Shown in pieces: positions 15,201 through 26,320 of a stretch of DNA of 64,000 nt (positions are counted from its first letter, which is position 1; every line of letters begins with the position of its first letter). The notes beneath the pieces were generated by a model. The model was not told the DNA's origin. It searched no databases and saw only the letters and a list, made by a program, of their open reading frames with translations. Origin of the DNA: Paramacrobiotus metropolitanus (lineage: Eukaryota > Tardigrada > Eutardigrada > Parachela > Macrobiotidae); contig NW_026570243.1 of NCBI RefSeq assembly GCF_019649055.1, positions 806,001-870,000 on the forward strand, in the 5' to 3' direction. A program made the translations under genes and the position numbers.

Positions 15201-18200
15201 TATATTTATATTGTGTTTATTTGTCGCAACAGAGTATTAGCAAGCTGTTATAGCAAAATATACCGGTTAACTTTTGCAGCTGCTGCTTTTCAAAGATCAG
15301 CTTCTGGTTGAGTTTGTTGATCTGCTGATCAAATTCAAATACGCGATCAGTGCGCTGCTGTCGTTCACTTTCCTCTCGTTCTTCGTAACGCCTACAACAA
15401 GAAAAAATTAGCAAATGCAGTAAAATGGGGTAATTATGTTGCCCTCCGTACCGGATGTTTGGTACCCCAACATCCTGACAGAATTCAGCAAAAATATCGT
15501 CCTCCAGTGTATTAAGCTGTGCCTGGAGGTCGTTCTTCTTTTTCTCGGAAGCCAGCACTTTTTTCTGTGCCGCCTTTACTCGATCCTAGAAATAAAGACT
15601 CTTCTAACAAGCAATTAAACCAAGTACTTTCAAGTTTCGAAAATTCTAGAAAAGTTTCGCCTTCATCCGTTAAACCGTATTTTTCACAAAATAAAATGTT
15701 TTAACTCATTTGTTATACATAAATAATGTGACAGAAATACTCGTAATATGATTTCCAGCGAACCGACAGTATCTAAAGTCAAAGCATCTAAAATAATCTA
15801 TTCATCGTTAGTATATACCGCAAGAGTTGCCGCCTTAGCTTCCAACTGTTCGATGTTTTGGCCCAGAGTTTCTTGTTGCTGTTCTAGCTCTTCCATTTCC
15901 TTCTGAGCATACTTCAAACGCGCAGACATTCCCTTCAATCTGGGTTCCATTTCACGAATCTCCGCTTCTTTCCGTTGTTTCACCATTAAAGCGCGCAGTT
16001 CGTCGGTCAGCTTGGTTTGTTCAGTTCGCAACTTATTTAGCTCTTTCTCATCCCAACGCTTAGCACGTGCCTTCAGTTCACTAAAAAAGATCATCGTGAT
16101 TGGTAACAATTCATATCAAGTCTCTAAATCTCTGCAAAAAACCACGCCCTATTTTTGTTGTATACAAAAATTAGTTTCTTGGATTTAGAAACAAAAAAGC
16201 AAATTTTTTAATTCGGATTTGTTCAGTGAGCGTCTGGCAGAAGTAGGTAACTTAGCGACAAAAAGTTCCATTTCAGCTTACGCAGCTCCACCGGAAATAA
16301 TTCCGCTCTTATCAAACAACGTCCCTGTCCAGGTGACCACCTGGTACCGATCCCTACTGTATGCCAATTCCCGGGCATATTTGGCATCCTGACAAGTCAG
16401 ACTACTGCTGCAGGCGAATTTCAAGGCCTTCATGACGCTTTGTTTGTCATGATGTGTCACTTGGATAACATCGATCACCAGCTTCAGCCGATCGGGATCT
16501 TTTGACCTGCAAAACCAGAATTTACGAGCGACGCAAACTATTTTTTTTCAAAAACCTTTCCACAACCAACCGGTTTATAAGAACCCCAACCTAAGAAAGC
16601 CTCTGATAATTTTAACCATTTGTACAAAAATTCACAAATTAACCGTAAGTAATCGCTAACACTACAAAGATTAGCAAAGCAATGCCAGTTGGACAATTTC
16701 AAGTGCATGGCATTACCAATAAATGGATATCACAAGAGCAAAAGCCGTCAAAAAAACGAATGGTTAAAAACACAAAAAAAGTCTAGCTGTACATACCGCA
16801 AATGTTCAGCGATTGGTTTAATCTCCAAATTATCCAGCGGCAGAAACTGCTCGGGTTCGATTTCTTGCTGTTTCATGTAAGCGATACACTGCGTGGCGAT
16901 CTGCCGGGTGGTGACAACAATGGCATTCATGTACTTGCCGAGGATCTTGGTCACAGCCAATTGATAGCGTTCATGGGAGTGATGGCACAGATCCACAAGT
17001 CGACCAATCTACCAAGAAATGCTCTTGTTCATAACCGTAGGACTATAGGCAGTCTGTCAACCGGACAACCTACCACTTCGTCACCATAAAGTTGGCGAAG
17101 TTTATTGATCAATTCCTCTTTCTTAGCTTTGCGCGCTGTTTCCCGTTCGTCCACGCGGAACTCCGCCAGCTTCTGCGCAATATTCTGTAAACGCTCCTGA
17201 ATTTCAATCATTCGCGGCTCAATATTTTCCGTGGACTCCTTAAGCTCGTCGATGTCTGCTTTCAGTTTATCCCGATTCTCTTCAGAATCCCTAGAAATAC
17301 GTTTCTTTATCAATTACTTACAGCTGAACTACACCATTTCCTATCGATCTCAACTTGATTATTTTTTAAGCCCAGATTAGCAAATATAGATTCGAGAAAC
17401 CGCACTGTTCGATGTTCTGCGCCAGAATTAAGAAGGCAGCGCTATGTAACGTATGCGAAGTATATTAAGAAGTAAGTATGTCCATGTAACGTATGTATTA
17501 AAAGAAAAATTTCAAAGACTCGAAAAGTTTGAAGTTGTTAAAACTGCCAGAAGATGAACATTACTGGATATGGGTCTGCAGCCGCTGCATTCGTCCCGCA
17601 GCGTCCGTTTTCTCTTTGCGTTTCCGCTTAAGTTCATTGTTGCACTCCTCCAAGGCGTGCTGTTCGTTCTTATAACTTTCTTGGTCTTTACGATACGTTT
17701 GCCGCAAGAGTTCCATCTCTTGACTGCGATCCTTCATCTGGCGCGCTACCTCTTGTTTTAAACGGTGATACTCGTTTAACTGAAAGCCAACGATGAAATC
17801 ACTAAATTGTCCCTCAAATGAGCAAAGCAGTACAAAGCACCACAAACCTGTGCCGGTGACAACTGGGTTAGATGCTGTGATTCTTGAGTCTGAGAGGAAA
17901 CTGACTCTTGGAAGTCTTCTTTGGCTTGTTTGACATCATGAATTTCTTCTTCCAATCGAGCAATCTGTAAATTAAACACTAACCATTTGCCACCGAAACA
18001 AAACTAATCAGACTACAAACACCCGAACAACATCCCATCAGTTAAATTCTAATATTCAGTGTAGTGCAACGGCATAACCCACAGTCTCTGAATAGTGCAG
18101 GATTGCCAATCGTTATCAAAGCAACGCATTGATCTATTTACAATACATTTTTAACACTCAAAGGACAAATTACGGTGCAATAATTTCGCGATAGAGCGAT

Positions 18201-20443
18201 GAAATGAAAAAGCTAAAACGTTCTCAATTTCCCAAAAAAATGTCATCGTTCTTTGTACATCACTGCCTTTTTAGTTCTTATTGCTGTTGATAACTTGATA
18301 TTTCGACAGTAACATTGTTTTCGGTGTAGTAAGTACTCACATCTGCTGCTGCTTGATCGCGATTCGAAATCAGGGTTTCCAGCATCCGTCTATAAGTTGC
18401 CAAAAGAAATGGATAAACAACCATGAACTGTTTAATATTGCCATCCGATAGCTGCTTACACATCCGCACTATCCTTCTGCTGGAGATGTTCAATCTTAGC
18501 CTTTAATGCGATGAGGTTGGGCTTGGCTTTAGACACCTCACCTTCCTACAGAAAATAAGAAGAATAAGAAGCTGTGAAGCATCTAAGAGCATACTCCGCT
18601 ATGTGCCGAATGAAAGAAATTACCGCATTACGAATTTCCTGGTCCAGTTTATTCAACTGTTTGTTCTTCTCCCCAGCCTTTCCCTTGGCTTTCTTCAATC
18701 GGTCCTCCATTTCTTTACGCTCATCTTCCAGTGCGTCTGCCGCTTGTTTCTGTCGACGAACTTCTTTCTTAATGTCGTCCATTTCACGCTCCTTGTGGTA
18801 GATCTCAAACTGTTGCAGCGTCGATCGTTCTTTTTGCTAAAAACATGAAGAAAATTGTAGTAGCGCATCAGAAAGAAGAGGTGTTATTTTCTGCGCGTAA
18901 TGTATCGCGCTGACTGCTTCAGGAAACAGTTATTTCAGACAATCAATTTACGAGTCCTTACGCATTCACCGAATTACTCGACCTAACCCTACTAGCAGTT
19001 AGAAATTGCCGATAGAACGTTACTCTTGCAGTAAAAAACAGCGAGAGATCGGAAGCAAAGTTCATCATTTCAGAAATTAAGAGCAAAGACTGAAATTTAA
19101 TTATCATTGCAATAATTTACTTAAGAAACAGGCTAATAGCACATATTCAGCATGTCAAAATTCTTATGCGATTTAAAACAAATGAAACTGTGCAACGAAA
19201 GTGCACTTACCAGTTCCTTCAAGCGTTTGTCGTAATCATCGGCAAGCTTCTTCTCCTCTTTCGCTTCCTTTTCTTCGACAGCCACTTCCTTTTTGTTGTT
19301 GAACGCCTTGCGCATTTCTTCCTGAGCGGCTTCCTGCTCTTTAGCCAGGCGCTCGTAGTCATCTTTGAGATCGCCGGAGCCACTAATCTTCTCAATCAGC
19401 TGTGTGCGCTGCTTGGGATCCATCGTGGCGATCAGCTCCACTTGGCCTTGGAAGACCAAAAAGTTCCGCGGCTTGATAACGATGTTGTACTCCTCCAGGG
19501 ACTCAATGTACTGCTTGTTGCTCACACTCTTAAAAAAAATAGGCAACAAAAATTTAATGCAAAGTAGGAAACAATACATACTTGTATTATTTTAAAATTC
19601 ATACTCACTTTAATTATCTGTATTTAATTAATACTCGAATTTAATGAACTCAATTAACAGTAAGTACCATAATTCGTGCAATCATTCAGCATACGGAAAA
19701 ACAAGAAGATTTTCAATTGCAAAACCTTAAAGTTTTAAAACAAATCGAATAATCCCGTTGTGGGCATTCAAATATGATGCATGATGATAAACAGAAATAA
19801 CCTGAAAAACGAGCAAAATTTGAAACAGTAGCTAACCTTGCCATCGATGCGATATTCAGAAGTGGCGTCTGTTCCCGCAGAAACGCGAACCGTTCGCTGA
19901 AAGCGCTTCTCATCTTCCTCGCCGATCCGCAAAACAGCCGTGACTGAACAGGTTTTAGCCGCGGGATCGTTGACGTTGGATCCGTGAACCAATTCCTGCA
20001 GGAAATAAGAACGAGCCGTTCATTTTCTGATTCTTAGCATAATCACCAACACATGCGTTAGGAAGCCCAATCAAAAACAAATCGCAACCACACTTCAGTA
20101 ATTCTTCGAAAGGATGATGTCAACGAAGATCTCGCTTACTGCTTACATTCAGTTTTTTAACACGAAGGCTACGGGCTTGTTCTCCAAAGACAAAGCTGAT
20201 GGCATCCATAAAGTTGCTTTTTCCTGCAAAAATCAACCAACACAGTGGATGGTTTTCCAACTGCTGGATACGACTGCCTAGCACAAAAATAGCTGGCAGC
20301 ATACCCGAGCCATTCGGGCCGATGACGGCTGTGAATGATTTAAGCGGTCCGATCGTAACATTCCCTTTGTAGGATTTGAAGTTCTCGATCTCCAGACGAT
20401 CTAACTGAACGCGATCATCATCAGTGAACGTTCCGATCGTCAT
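12202..20443 (-). CDS. SMC1: Structural maintenance of chromosomes protein 1 (cohesin ATPase), 22 exons
   Basis: Cohesin core subunit that pairs with SMC3 and closes the chromatin-embracing ring through ATP binding; nuclear. Exons: 20443-20305, 20223-20147, 19995-19837, 19528-19211, 18836-18624, 18545-18460, 18389-18341, 17964-17848, 17779-17565, 17290-17074, 17008-16797, 16506-16282, 16080-15819, 15585-15452, 15391-15264, 15194-15109, 15047-14829, 14394-14209, 14143-13862, 13288-13110, 13020-12840, 12279-12202. All junctions are GT-AG with consistent phase, giving 3,762 nt and 1,253 aa (human SMC1A is 1,233). Walker A GPNGSGKS at 42-49 is split by intron 1. Coiled coils flank a hinge at about 510-675 ([27 protein letters not shown]). 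The ABC signature LSGGEKT is at about 1150, and Walker [14 protein letters not shown] at about 1174. The start ATG precedes the conserved [12 protein letters not shown] block. The gene looks intact. Identification is secure; exon ends come from reading frame and splice consensus. Confidence 0.96.
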
Positions 20444-21092
20444 TCTGGCAGCGTTTCAATCATCAACGAGCCATCAAGTGCTGCACCGCAGCAGTTACAA
20501 ACACCCTTTCCAGATATGTGTCCTATCTCGTGAAAATGCCGAAGAAGCAGGCAGAAGAGAAAAGACTATCAAAAACTACAGAAAACTCTCCAAAAGAAAA
20601 ACTGGTTAAATTTAAAACGTTTTTGAATTTTTCTGCAGTACTGCTCTTGGTCTTTTGAGTTTTGCTTTTCTGCTTTAGTTTAGGAGCGCAGAGCGCCCAG
20701 CGGAAGCTCCAATAAGTCAGCGTGAATTCCATTCCATTCACTTTATAAGGGTTACCAATGGAAGCAATACCGAACTGATGGAACTGGCATTTCCGTCCGC
20801 TGTTCGGTCGACCGACTCAACACACATCTGGCCGGTATTCGTGGCAACTTGTTTTTTGGTTTTTTTTAACAGGTTGTTTACTTCCCAGATGAAAAGTAAA
20901 AACTGTGATAAGTGATATTCATCCCTCCCATCCCGGAACCATTTTTCTGAACATTCGTGCGCGTACTTTTTTTACTCAAAAATTAAATTATTTTTATAAA
21001 CGTACTGTTGTCACTGCTGTGATACTCCCAACTGCGACGCTTTTGCACCTGCTTTTCCGATCTGTTGGCACATCGCTCACTCATCCTGCAAA
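20444..21092. promoter_or_regulatory. Divergent intergenic promoter region between SMC1 and the ERGIC1-like gene
   Basis: The two start codons point away from each other and are 649 bp apart, so both promoters and 5' UTRs must lie here unless there are upstream non-coding exons. Near the middle, positions 20741-20760 carry TATAAAG on the minus strand (20747-20741) next to a CCAAT/ATTGG motif at about 20754-20759. That could serve SMC1. Shared use by both genes is inference. Confidence 0.55.
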
Positions 21093-24000
21093 ATGCCTTT
21101 TGATGTGCGCAGGCAAGTATCGCCTGCAACTGAATGGACAAATCCCGATTCTCAGCGCTTTCCCTTGCAGATTGGATATCTACCGAAAAGTCCCCAAAGA
21201 TCTCACGCAACCCACCTATACAGGAGCCGTGATATCCGTGCTATGCGTGCTTTTTATAATATTTTTGCTTCTGTCGGAATTTCTCATGTTTATCGTTCCT
21301 CAGATGTAAGTCCCGGTTTTTTTCGCATGGATTCTGCACGGAAGTTAAATGGACGGGATGAAAACTTATTTTGGGATTGCAGAGATAGCGAATTGTTTGT
21401 GGACGATCCGAATCAGCACCATGACAGGATACCAGTGCGACTGAATATCTCGCTGCCACATCTGAAATGCGAACGTAAGAGGCTTTGATTTCACTTGACA
21501 GTCATTGACACTGGGAAATGAAATTTGATAAGATTACGGTCTTGTGCAGTTGCGGTAATGGTTTGTTTGACTCCACTATTTGTCTGATTGATCGGGTAAA
21601 CCTTAGAGTCCGCATTTGTAATGTGATAAGGGATCAAATAATTTTCCTATCATTTGCCAGTTGAATATTTTATTCATAACAAAATTGAGTTACGAGTAGT
21701 TAAGCTAATGGCGCAAACTTTTATAAGTCTTGGTTGTAAAAATAATTTGGAGTATTTTATATGAATAATATTTTGGTGTTTCACTTTTGGTCACAATCTG
21801 CAGTACAAGTATGCGTAGGTGTTACCTTTTTCTGAGTTTTTACAGATCTGTGTTTCAGAACAAGAAAATACTGATGTTTATTATTTCTTCCAGCTATTTT
21901 GACGGCCTTGGTCATCTTGACTCATTTTTTGCATCGTGCATGGTTCCGCTCACATTAAATTCTGTCAAGCTTGAGTGAATTTCACTCTGATTTATTTTCC
22001 GGGTTATTGGGTTTCGTTTAACATTAGAATAGATAAAATTACGCATTCGCAAGAACAAAGTTTTTCACTTTCGGTGTTGAGTATTAGCCGATGTTGCGTC
22101 GTACTCGTAAAAATGCAGTTTAGAATTTGCAGAAAATGAGATACGGTATGACTTATGTTTGTATTTTGGCGTTCCATGTATGTATCTGTGCAGCTACTGA
22201 ACTGATAATAAACTTATTCCTAATAATTATTATCTGCTCACAAGTTGGATCTTTTAACTCTGTGACTTTTCGCAGAGCTTAATATTTTTGTATCTTTTGG
22301 CGCTCTTGAAAGCCTTAACAGTTAGCATTATTTTACGCTGCATATAAATGTACGTCAATAATGCGTGCGGCACCGTTGTGTGGTAGTATTGAGCACAACA
22401 AGATTACAAAGTTCCCTTGCTGAATTGTTATTTTTCTTTTTTCAGTGGTCGGTTTGGATATTCAGGTGAGTGCAACACATTTTCCTTTCATACGGCGATA
22501 TGTGCGCCTGTATTTTGACAAAATTAACTGTAGTATCCCTGCAGGACGACTTGGGAAGGCACGAAGTGGGATACAATGCCGAAACGCAGAAGATACCGTT
22601 TCCGGATGGCAGTGGATGCCGGTTTGAAACCAACTTTTCAATAAATAAGGTACGAGTGCGTCAGTCGCGGTCAGTGGAACAACCTGAGTGATGGTTTAAT
22701 ATCACCACATGCGCGACGCAGCATACAATACATTGTGATTCAACAGGTGCCGGGAAACTTTCACGTATCTACGCATGCCGCAGGCCATGGAACTGGACAT
22801 CAAGATATTCCCAATTTTCAGCATATTGTCCATGAACTAACGTTCGGGCATTCGTTGAACGTGAGTTACAGTATTTCTTGTAATGATAATTACCGCTCTT
22901 ACCTCACAGATTAGTCAACTGTGTGCGCACCGCCCAGGGTGCGTTTACTTCCCGACTAAGTCACAGTAAATATCTGCCGAGCGAAATGCTAAAACTCTTA
23001 GTTTCCTTCTGCTCCTATACTCAAATTATTTGTTCAAATAAATCCATAATATCATCTTGGATGAAGTGATGCAACTTGGTTGTTGTAGGGCAAGAACGTA
23101 CCTGGAAGTTACAACCCAATAACCAGTGTTATGCACGCCAACGACGATCGTAAGTTGTACTGCTTTAAAATTAAATATTTGGAACAGCGTTTTATAAATC
23201 AATCCGTTGTGCGAGCTTCTTATACCTCACTGAATTACGAAAACTTATGGCTCTGCAAAACTTTCGGCTATATCCGAAAACTTGACCTTAGTGGTGTCGG
23301 TAATATATTTTGGTTTGGACTAAACTAACATAATGCAGCGACAAACTTGTGCACTCGTACGAAGATTTATGAAAAACATTGTGCGCAGCAGTATGTACTG
23401 ACTACAGATACGAATGTTTTACTTACGAGAAATAAGCTCGAGATCCACAAATTTAAAATCAATAAATCCACAATTTTTTTGTGTTGCAGCCACGAATAAT
23501 CACGAATATGTCATAAAAATTGTGCCAACACTGTATGAAGATCTGCATGGAAGTGTGATTGCGGCCTATCAGTATACGTATGCCCATAAAGTTATCCCAC
23601 GTACGGACAGATGATCCCGGCCGTGTGGTTCCGATATGATCTGACTCCGATAACGGTACGGGCTACGGAATCATCTACGGAAGAATTTGTTTATGCTGCT
23701 TCTCATGGTGTTACAGTCTGTACTCTGTAGATGGTATCATTATGATTTACCATTATTTTGATATTTGCAACTGCTACAGGTGAAATATCACGAGAAGCGG
23801 CCTCCGTTTTACGCTTTCCTTACCACGGTATGTTGTCACTATGTTCGGATTAATTTTGATACGTTGCTACAAAACTTCCTGTTAACCCTTAATGAAACAG
23901 TACAATTATAAATTAGAATTCTCATAAGGCAGGCTCGTCTGCTTGATTAGAACTTGCTAGGCTTTCTAGTTTCTGCTCACAATTTCCCATGGTAAAAAGT

Positions 24001-24868
24001 CACCCGTATTGTTTGAATTGTGAATCGCTTATTTCTTGAAAAATTTGTAGTCTATCTTTACTCTGTAGTTTTACTGTCGCTGTTTTTTATCGCTTTCCAT
24101 GAAAGTATTTGAGTGATTGACCGGAAGTATGTCATGGAAATTTGTACCGCTCGGTTTTTCTGTTAATTCTTATGTAGCAAGGATTGGGTTATTTAATTTA
24201 TTGCATATTGGGAGCTGAATTTACTGATGGTTTACTTATTCGTATCACCACAGTGGTTTCACCATTTCAAATATTGCCGTTTAGAAATTTGTTGCGATGC
24301 ACTTGCGTTTGTGTAACGTACGTATGTGGAACAAATTTTAATGCTCTTGCTGTTTTTCCCACGGTATAGTGCACATAGGAGAATTCCGATTTGTTAATAA
24401 TTACAGAATATTGTTTATAATTGTTACAGTTGGTATCTACTGTAAATTACCTCATTCGTCTTCGTTACGGCCATATTCATGATATGACTGTCGATTTAAG
24501 TACTGGAGCAGTCGCAAATTATAATGTGTGATTCTCTTTTGTATCGTTGTCGCTACTGAGCAAACATCAAATACAATAGAAGTAGGTATTGAAATGAAAT
24601 AAATTGAAATGTTGTGTGTATTGTTACTGTTGTATATCTGGTTTTCGGATTTTAGTCTCTTTAATTAAGCCTTTCGAAAATTGAATTTGGTTGTTTTTTT
24701 GAATTTTCGGCATAGCCGAATTATTCTGTATGACGTATCTGTACAAACATTGAATTTTTTCTTTGTTTTCAGATTTGTGCTATTGTCGGAGGAACGTTTA
24801 CTGTTGCCGGAATCTTGGACTCATTGACTTTTTCGGCCCACGAAATGATTCGGAAGAAAATGAAATAG
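21093..24868 (+). CDS. ERGIC1: ERGIC1-type ER-Golgi intermediate compartment protein, 10 exons, with an apparent frame break
   Basis: Two-pass membrane protein of the Erv41/Erv46-ERGIC family that cycles between ER and Golgi as a cargo receptor. Exons: 21093-21112, 21171-21305, 21383-21474, 22446-22465, 22545-22649, 22747-22860, 23089-23149, 23490-23655, 23780-23827, 24773-24868; about 285 aa (human ERGIC1 is 290). The N-terminus MPFDVRR then LDIYRKVPKDLTQPTY is typical of ERGIC1 rather than ERGIC2 or 3. A first membrane span follows (AVISVLCVLFIIFLLLSEF). The lumenal part contains SLPHLKC, GRHEVG, GCRFE, VPGNFHVSTH and KIVPTLYED; the C-terminal span is ICAIVGGTFTVAGILDSL. Exon 4 is 20 nt. 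Intron 1 (58 nt) starts with GC. Exon 8 is out of frame by one nucleotide around 23593; see findings. The gene could be functional with an assembly error, or a recent pseudogene. Confidence 0.9.
21113..21170 (+). other. Probable GC-AG intron (intron 1 of the ERGIC1-like gene)
   Basis: To join MPFDVRR to LDIYRKVP in frame, the splice must fall at AG|GCAAGT and CCCTTGCAG|A. The donor therefore begins GC instead of GT, with the otherwise perfect consensus AG|GCAAGT that typifies the minor GC-AG class. At 58 nt it is among the shorter introns in the window. Confidence 0.75.
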
Positions 24869-26320
24869 GAACCAACCCGTTAAAAAATTCCATCCAAATG
24901 AAATTGATCTTCTTTCTGACCGCCCGTTGTTGTGTTTTTGATGTTATGGCAGCTGTAACATTCCGTTATTTTTGTGGTTTAAAGTTTTATTTACAAAGCG
25001 CTGAAAACGGTCTTGTAGTACGAAATGTTTTAAGAAGTGTGAGGTGAAAAGGTGTTTGTATTTCAAAATTTATAACCCTTCTGCGGTGCAGTGCCGGTTA
25101 TTGACTCAAATGTTGATCGCAAAAATTAAATGTTTGATTTATTTACTGAGCCGTTTGTTTAAAATAATGGCAAAGTGAACGTTAATTTTAATAGTACGCT
25201 TTTAACTTGCGATATAGATGCAACTTTAGGAGCACAATTTTCTTCGGTAGAGAAGGATAAAGGTTTTTTAATTAAATTATATCATGAGCGTACACAAACT
25301 GCGTGTAGGTTTTAATTTATAGTTATATGTACAATTTTTATCTTAAGCGTAAGTTGACAATTAGTTGCAGTTTTCGGTTAGGTTGGCATTGATTTGTTAA
25401 GTAACTCATCCTAAACCGTGTCTTATTGTAAATGCTACTATTTTCGAAAAAAATGCAAACGCCTCGGGACGATGCGAAAGGCTGACAAAAACCAGGAGGA
25501 CGGCTTTCAGCGGCGTTGCGCGTTACGCAACAACAACCGCCGCTGCCGCAGTGCAGTGCATATATCGGCTCGGTCCGGTCCATCCGGAGCGTCAAATTAG
25601 CGTTTTTACAGTTGTAAACCAGTGGCACAGATTTTTCCTGATAATTTGTAGCACATCACCGACTATTTTTATCCCTTTAATTATTCTGTAATTTTTCCTG
25701 CGATCATGCCCCTGTCACGTCAGCTGTAATCAAAGTCTCCGATTGCCGTTCATGTGAAAAAGCGCGGTCATTTACACTTTTTCTCATCCTTTTCCCTTCC
25801 TGAAACACGGTGTGTGTGTAATGTGTGTTGCCAGTGTGCGCCGTTTGCAGCAGTGTGTGTGATAAATGCCAACTACAGGCAATTTTGTGTGATGCGTCCT
25901 TTCGGTGTCTGCGCGTGTGGCATGGGCATTGCATGACTGAGGGGGTCTGTTTTTGGAAAGTTGCTGAGTTATACGTTATTTTTATGAAAGTGATACGTCG
26001 TCACAAACGGTGGAGAACGGCATCTAGTTGATGGCGGCGATAAGGCAGCGCTATGCGTCGCCGCCGTTGCGCAGCGAAGAAAAGCAGATGGACAGCATTT
26101 TCACTCGGATAATCGCGGCGATTGCTGCTGCTGCATAAGCCATGGATTTCTTCATTTCCCGGTGTACGGGACACTATTTGTTTAATTTGGGAAATCTGAT
26201 CTGATACTTCCTGGAGCGCGGGGCCAGTATGCACTAATCATATTGCGCGTTGATCGCTTAATTTTCTCCCTGTCTCTTGCGTTGATTAATGTGACGCGCA
26301 CACACGGCTGCCGTGACGGA
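24869..26320. other. Intergenic region between the ERGIC1-like gene and the receptor cyclase
   Basis: It contains the 3' UTR of the left gene and the promoter and 5' UTR of the right one. The stretch 25480-26240 is richer in GC and CpG than its surroundings, as expected near a transcription start. No convincing ORF is present, and no full AATAAA was seen close after 24868. Confidence 0.5.

Noticed and set aside
18574-19595. Several plus-strand ORFs of 75-133 codons across SMC1
   Set aside because: They lie antisense to SMC1 coiled-coil exons. Glu/Lys-rich coiled coils yield Phe/Leu/Ser-rich antisense frames without stops.
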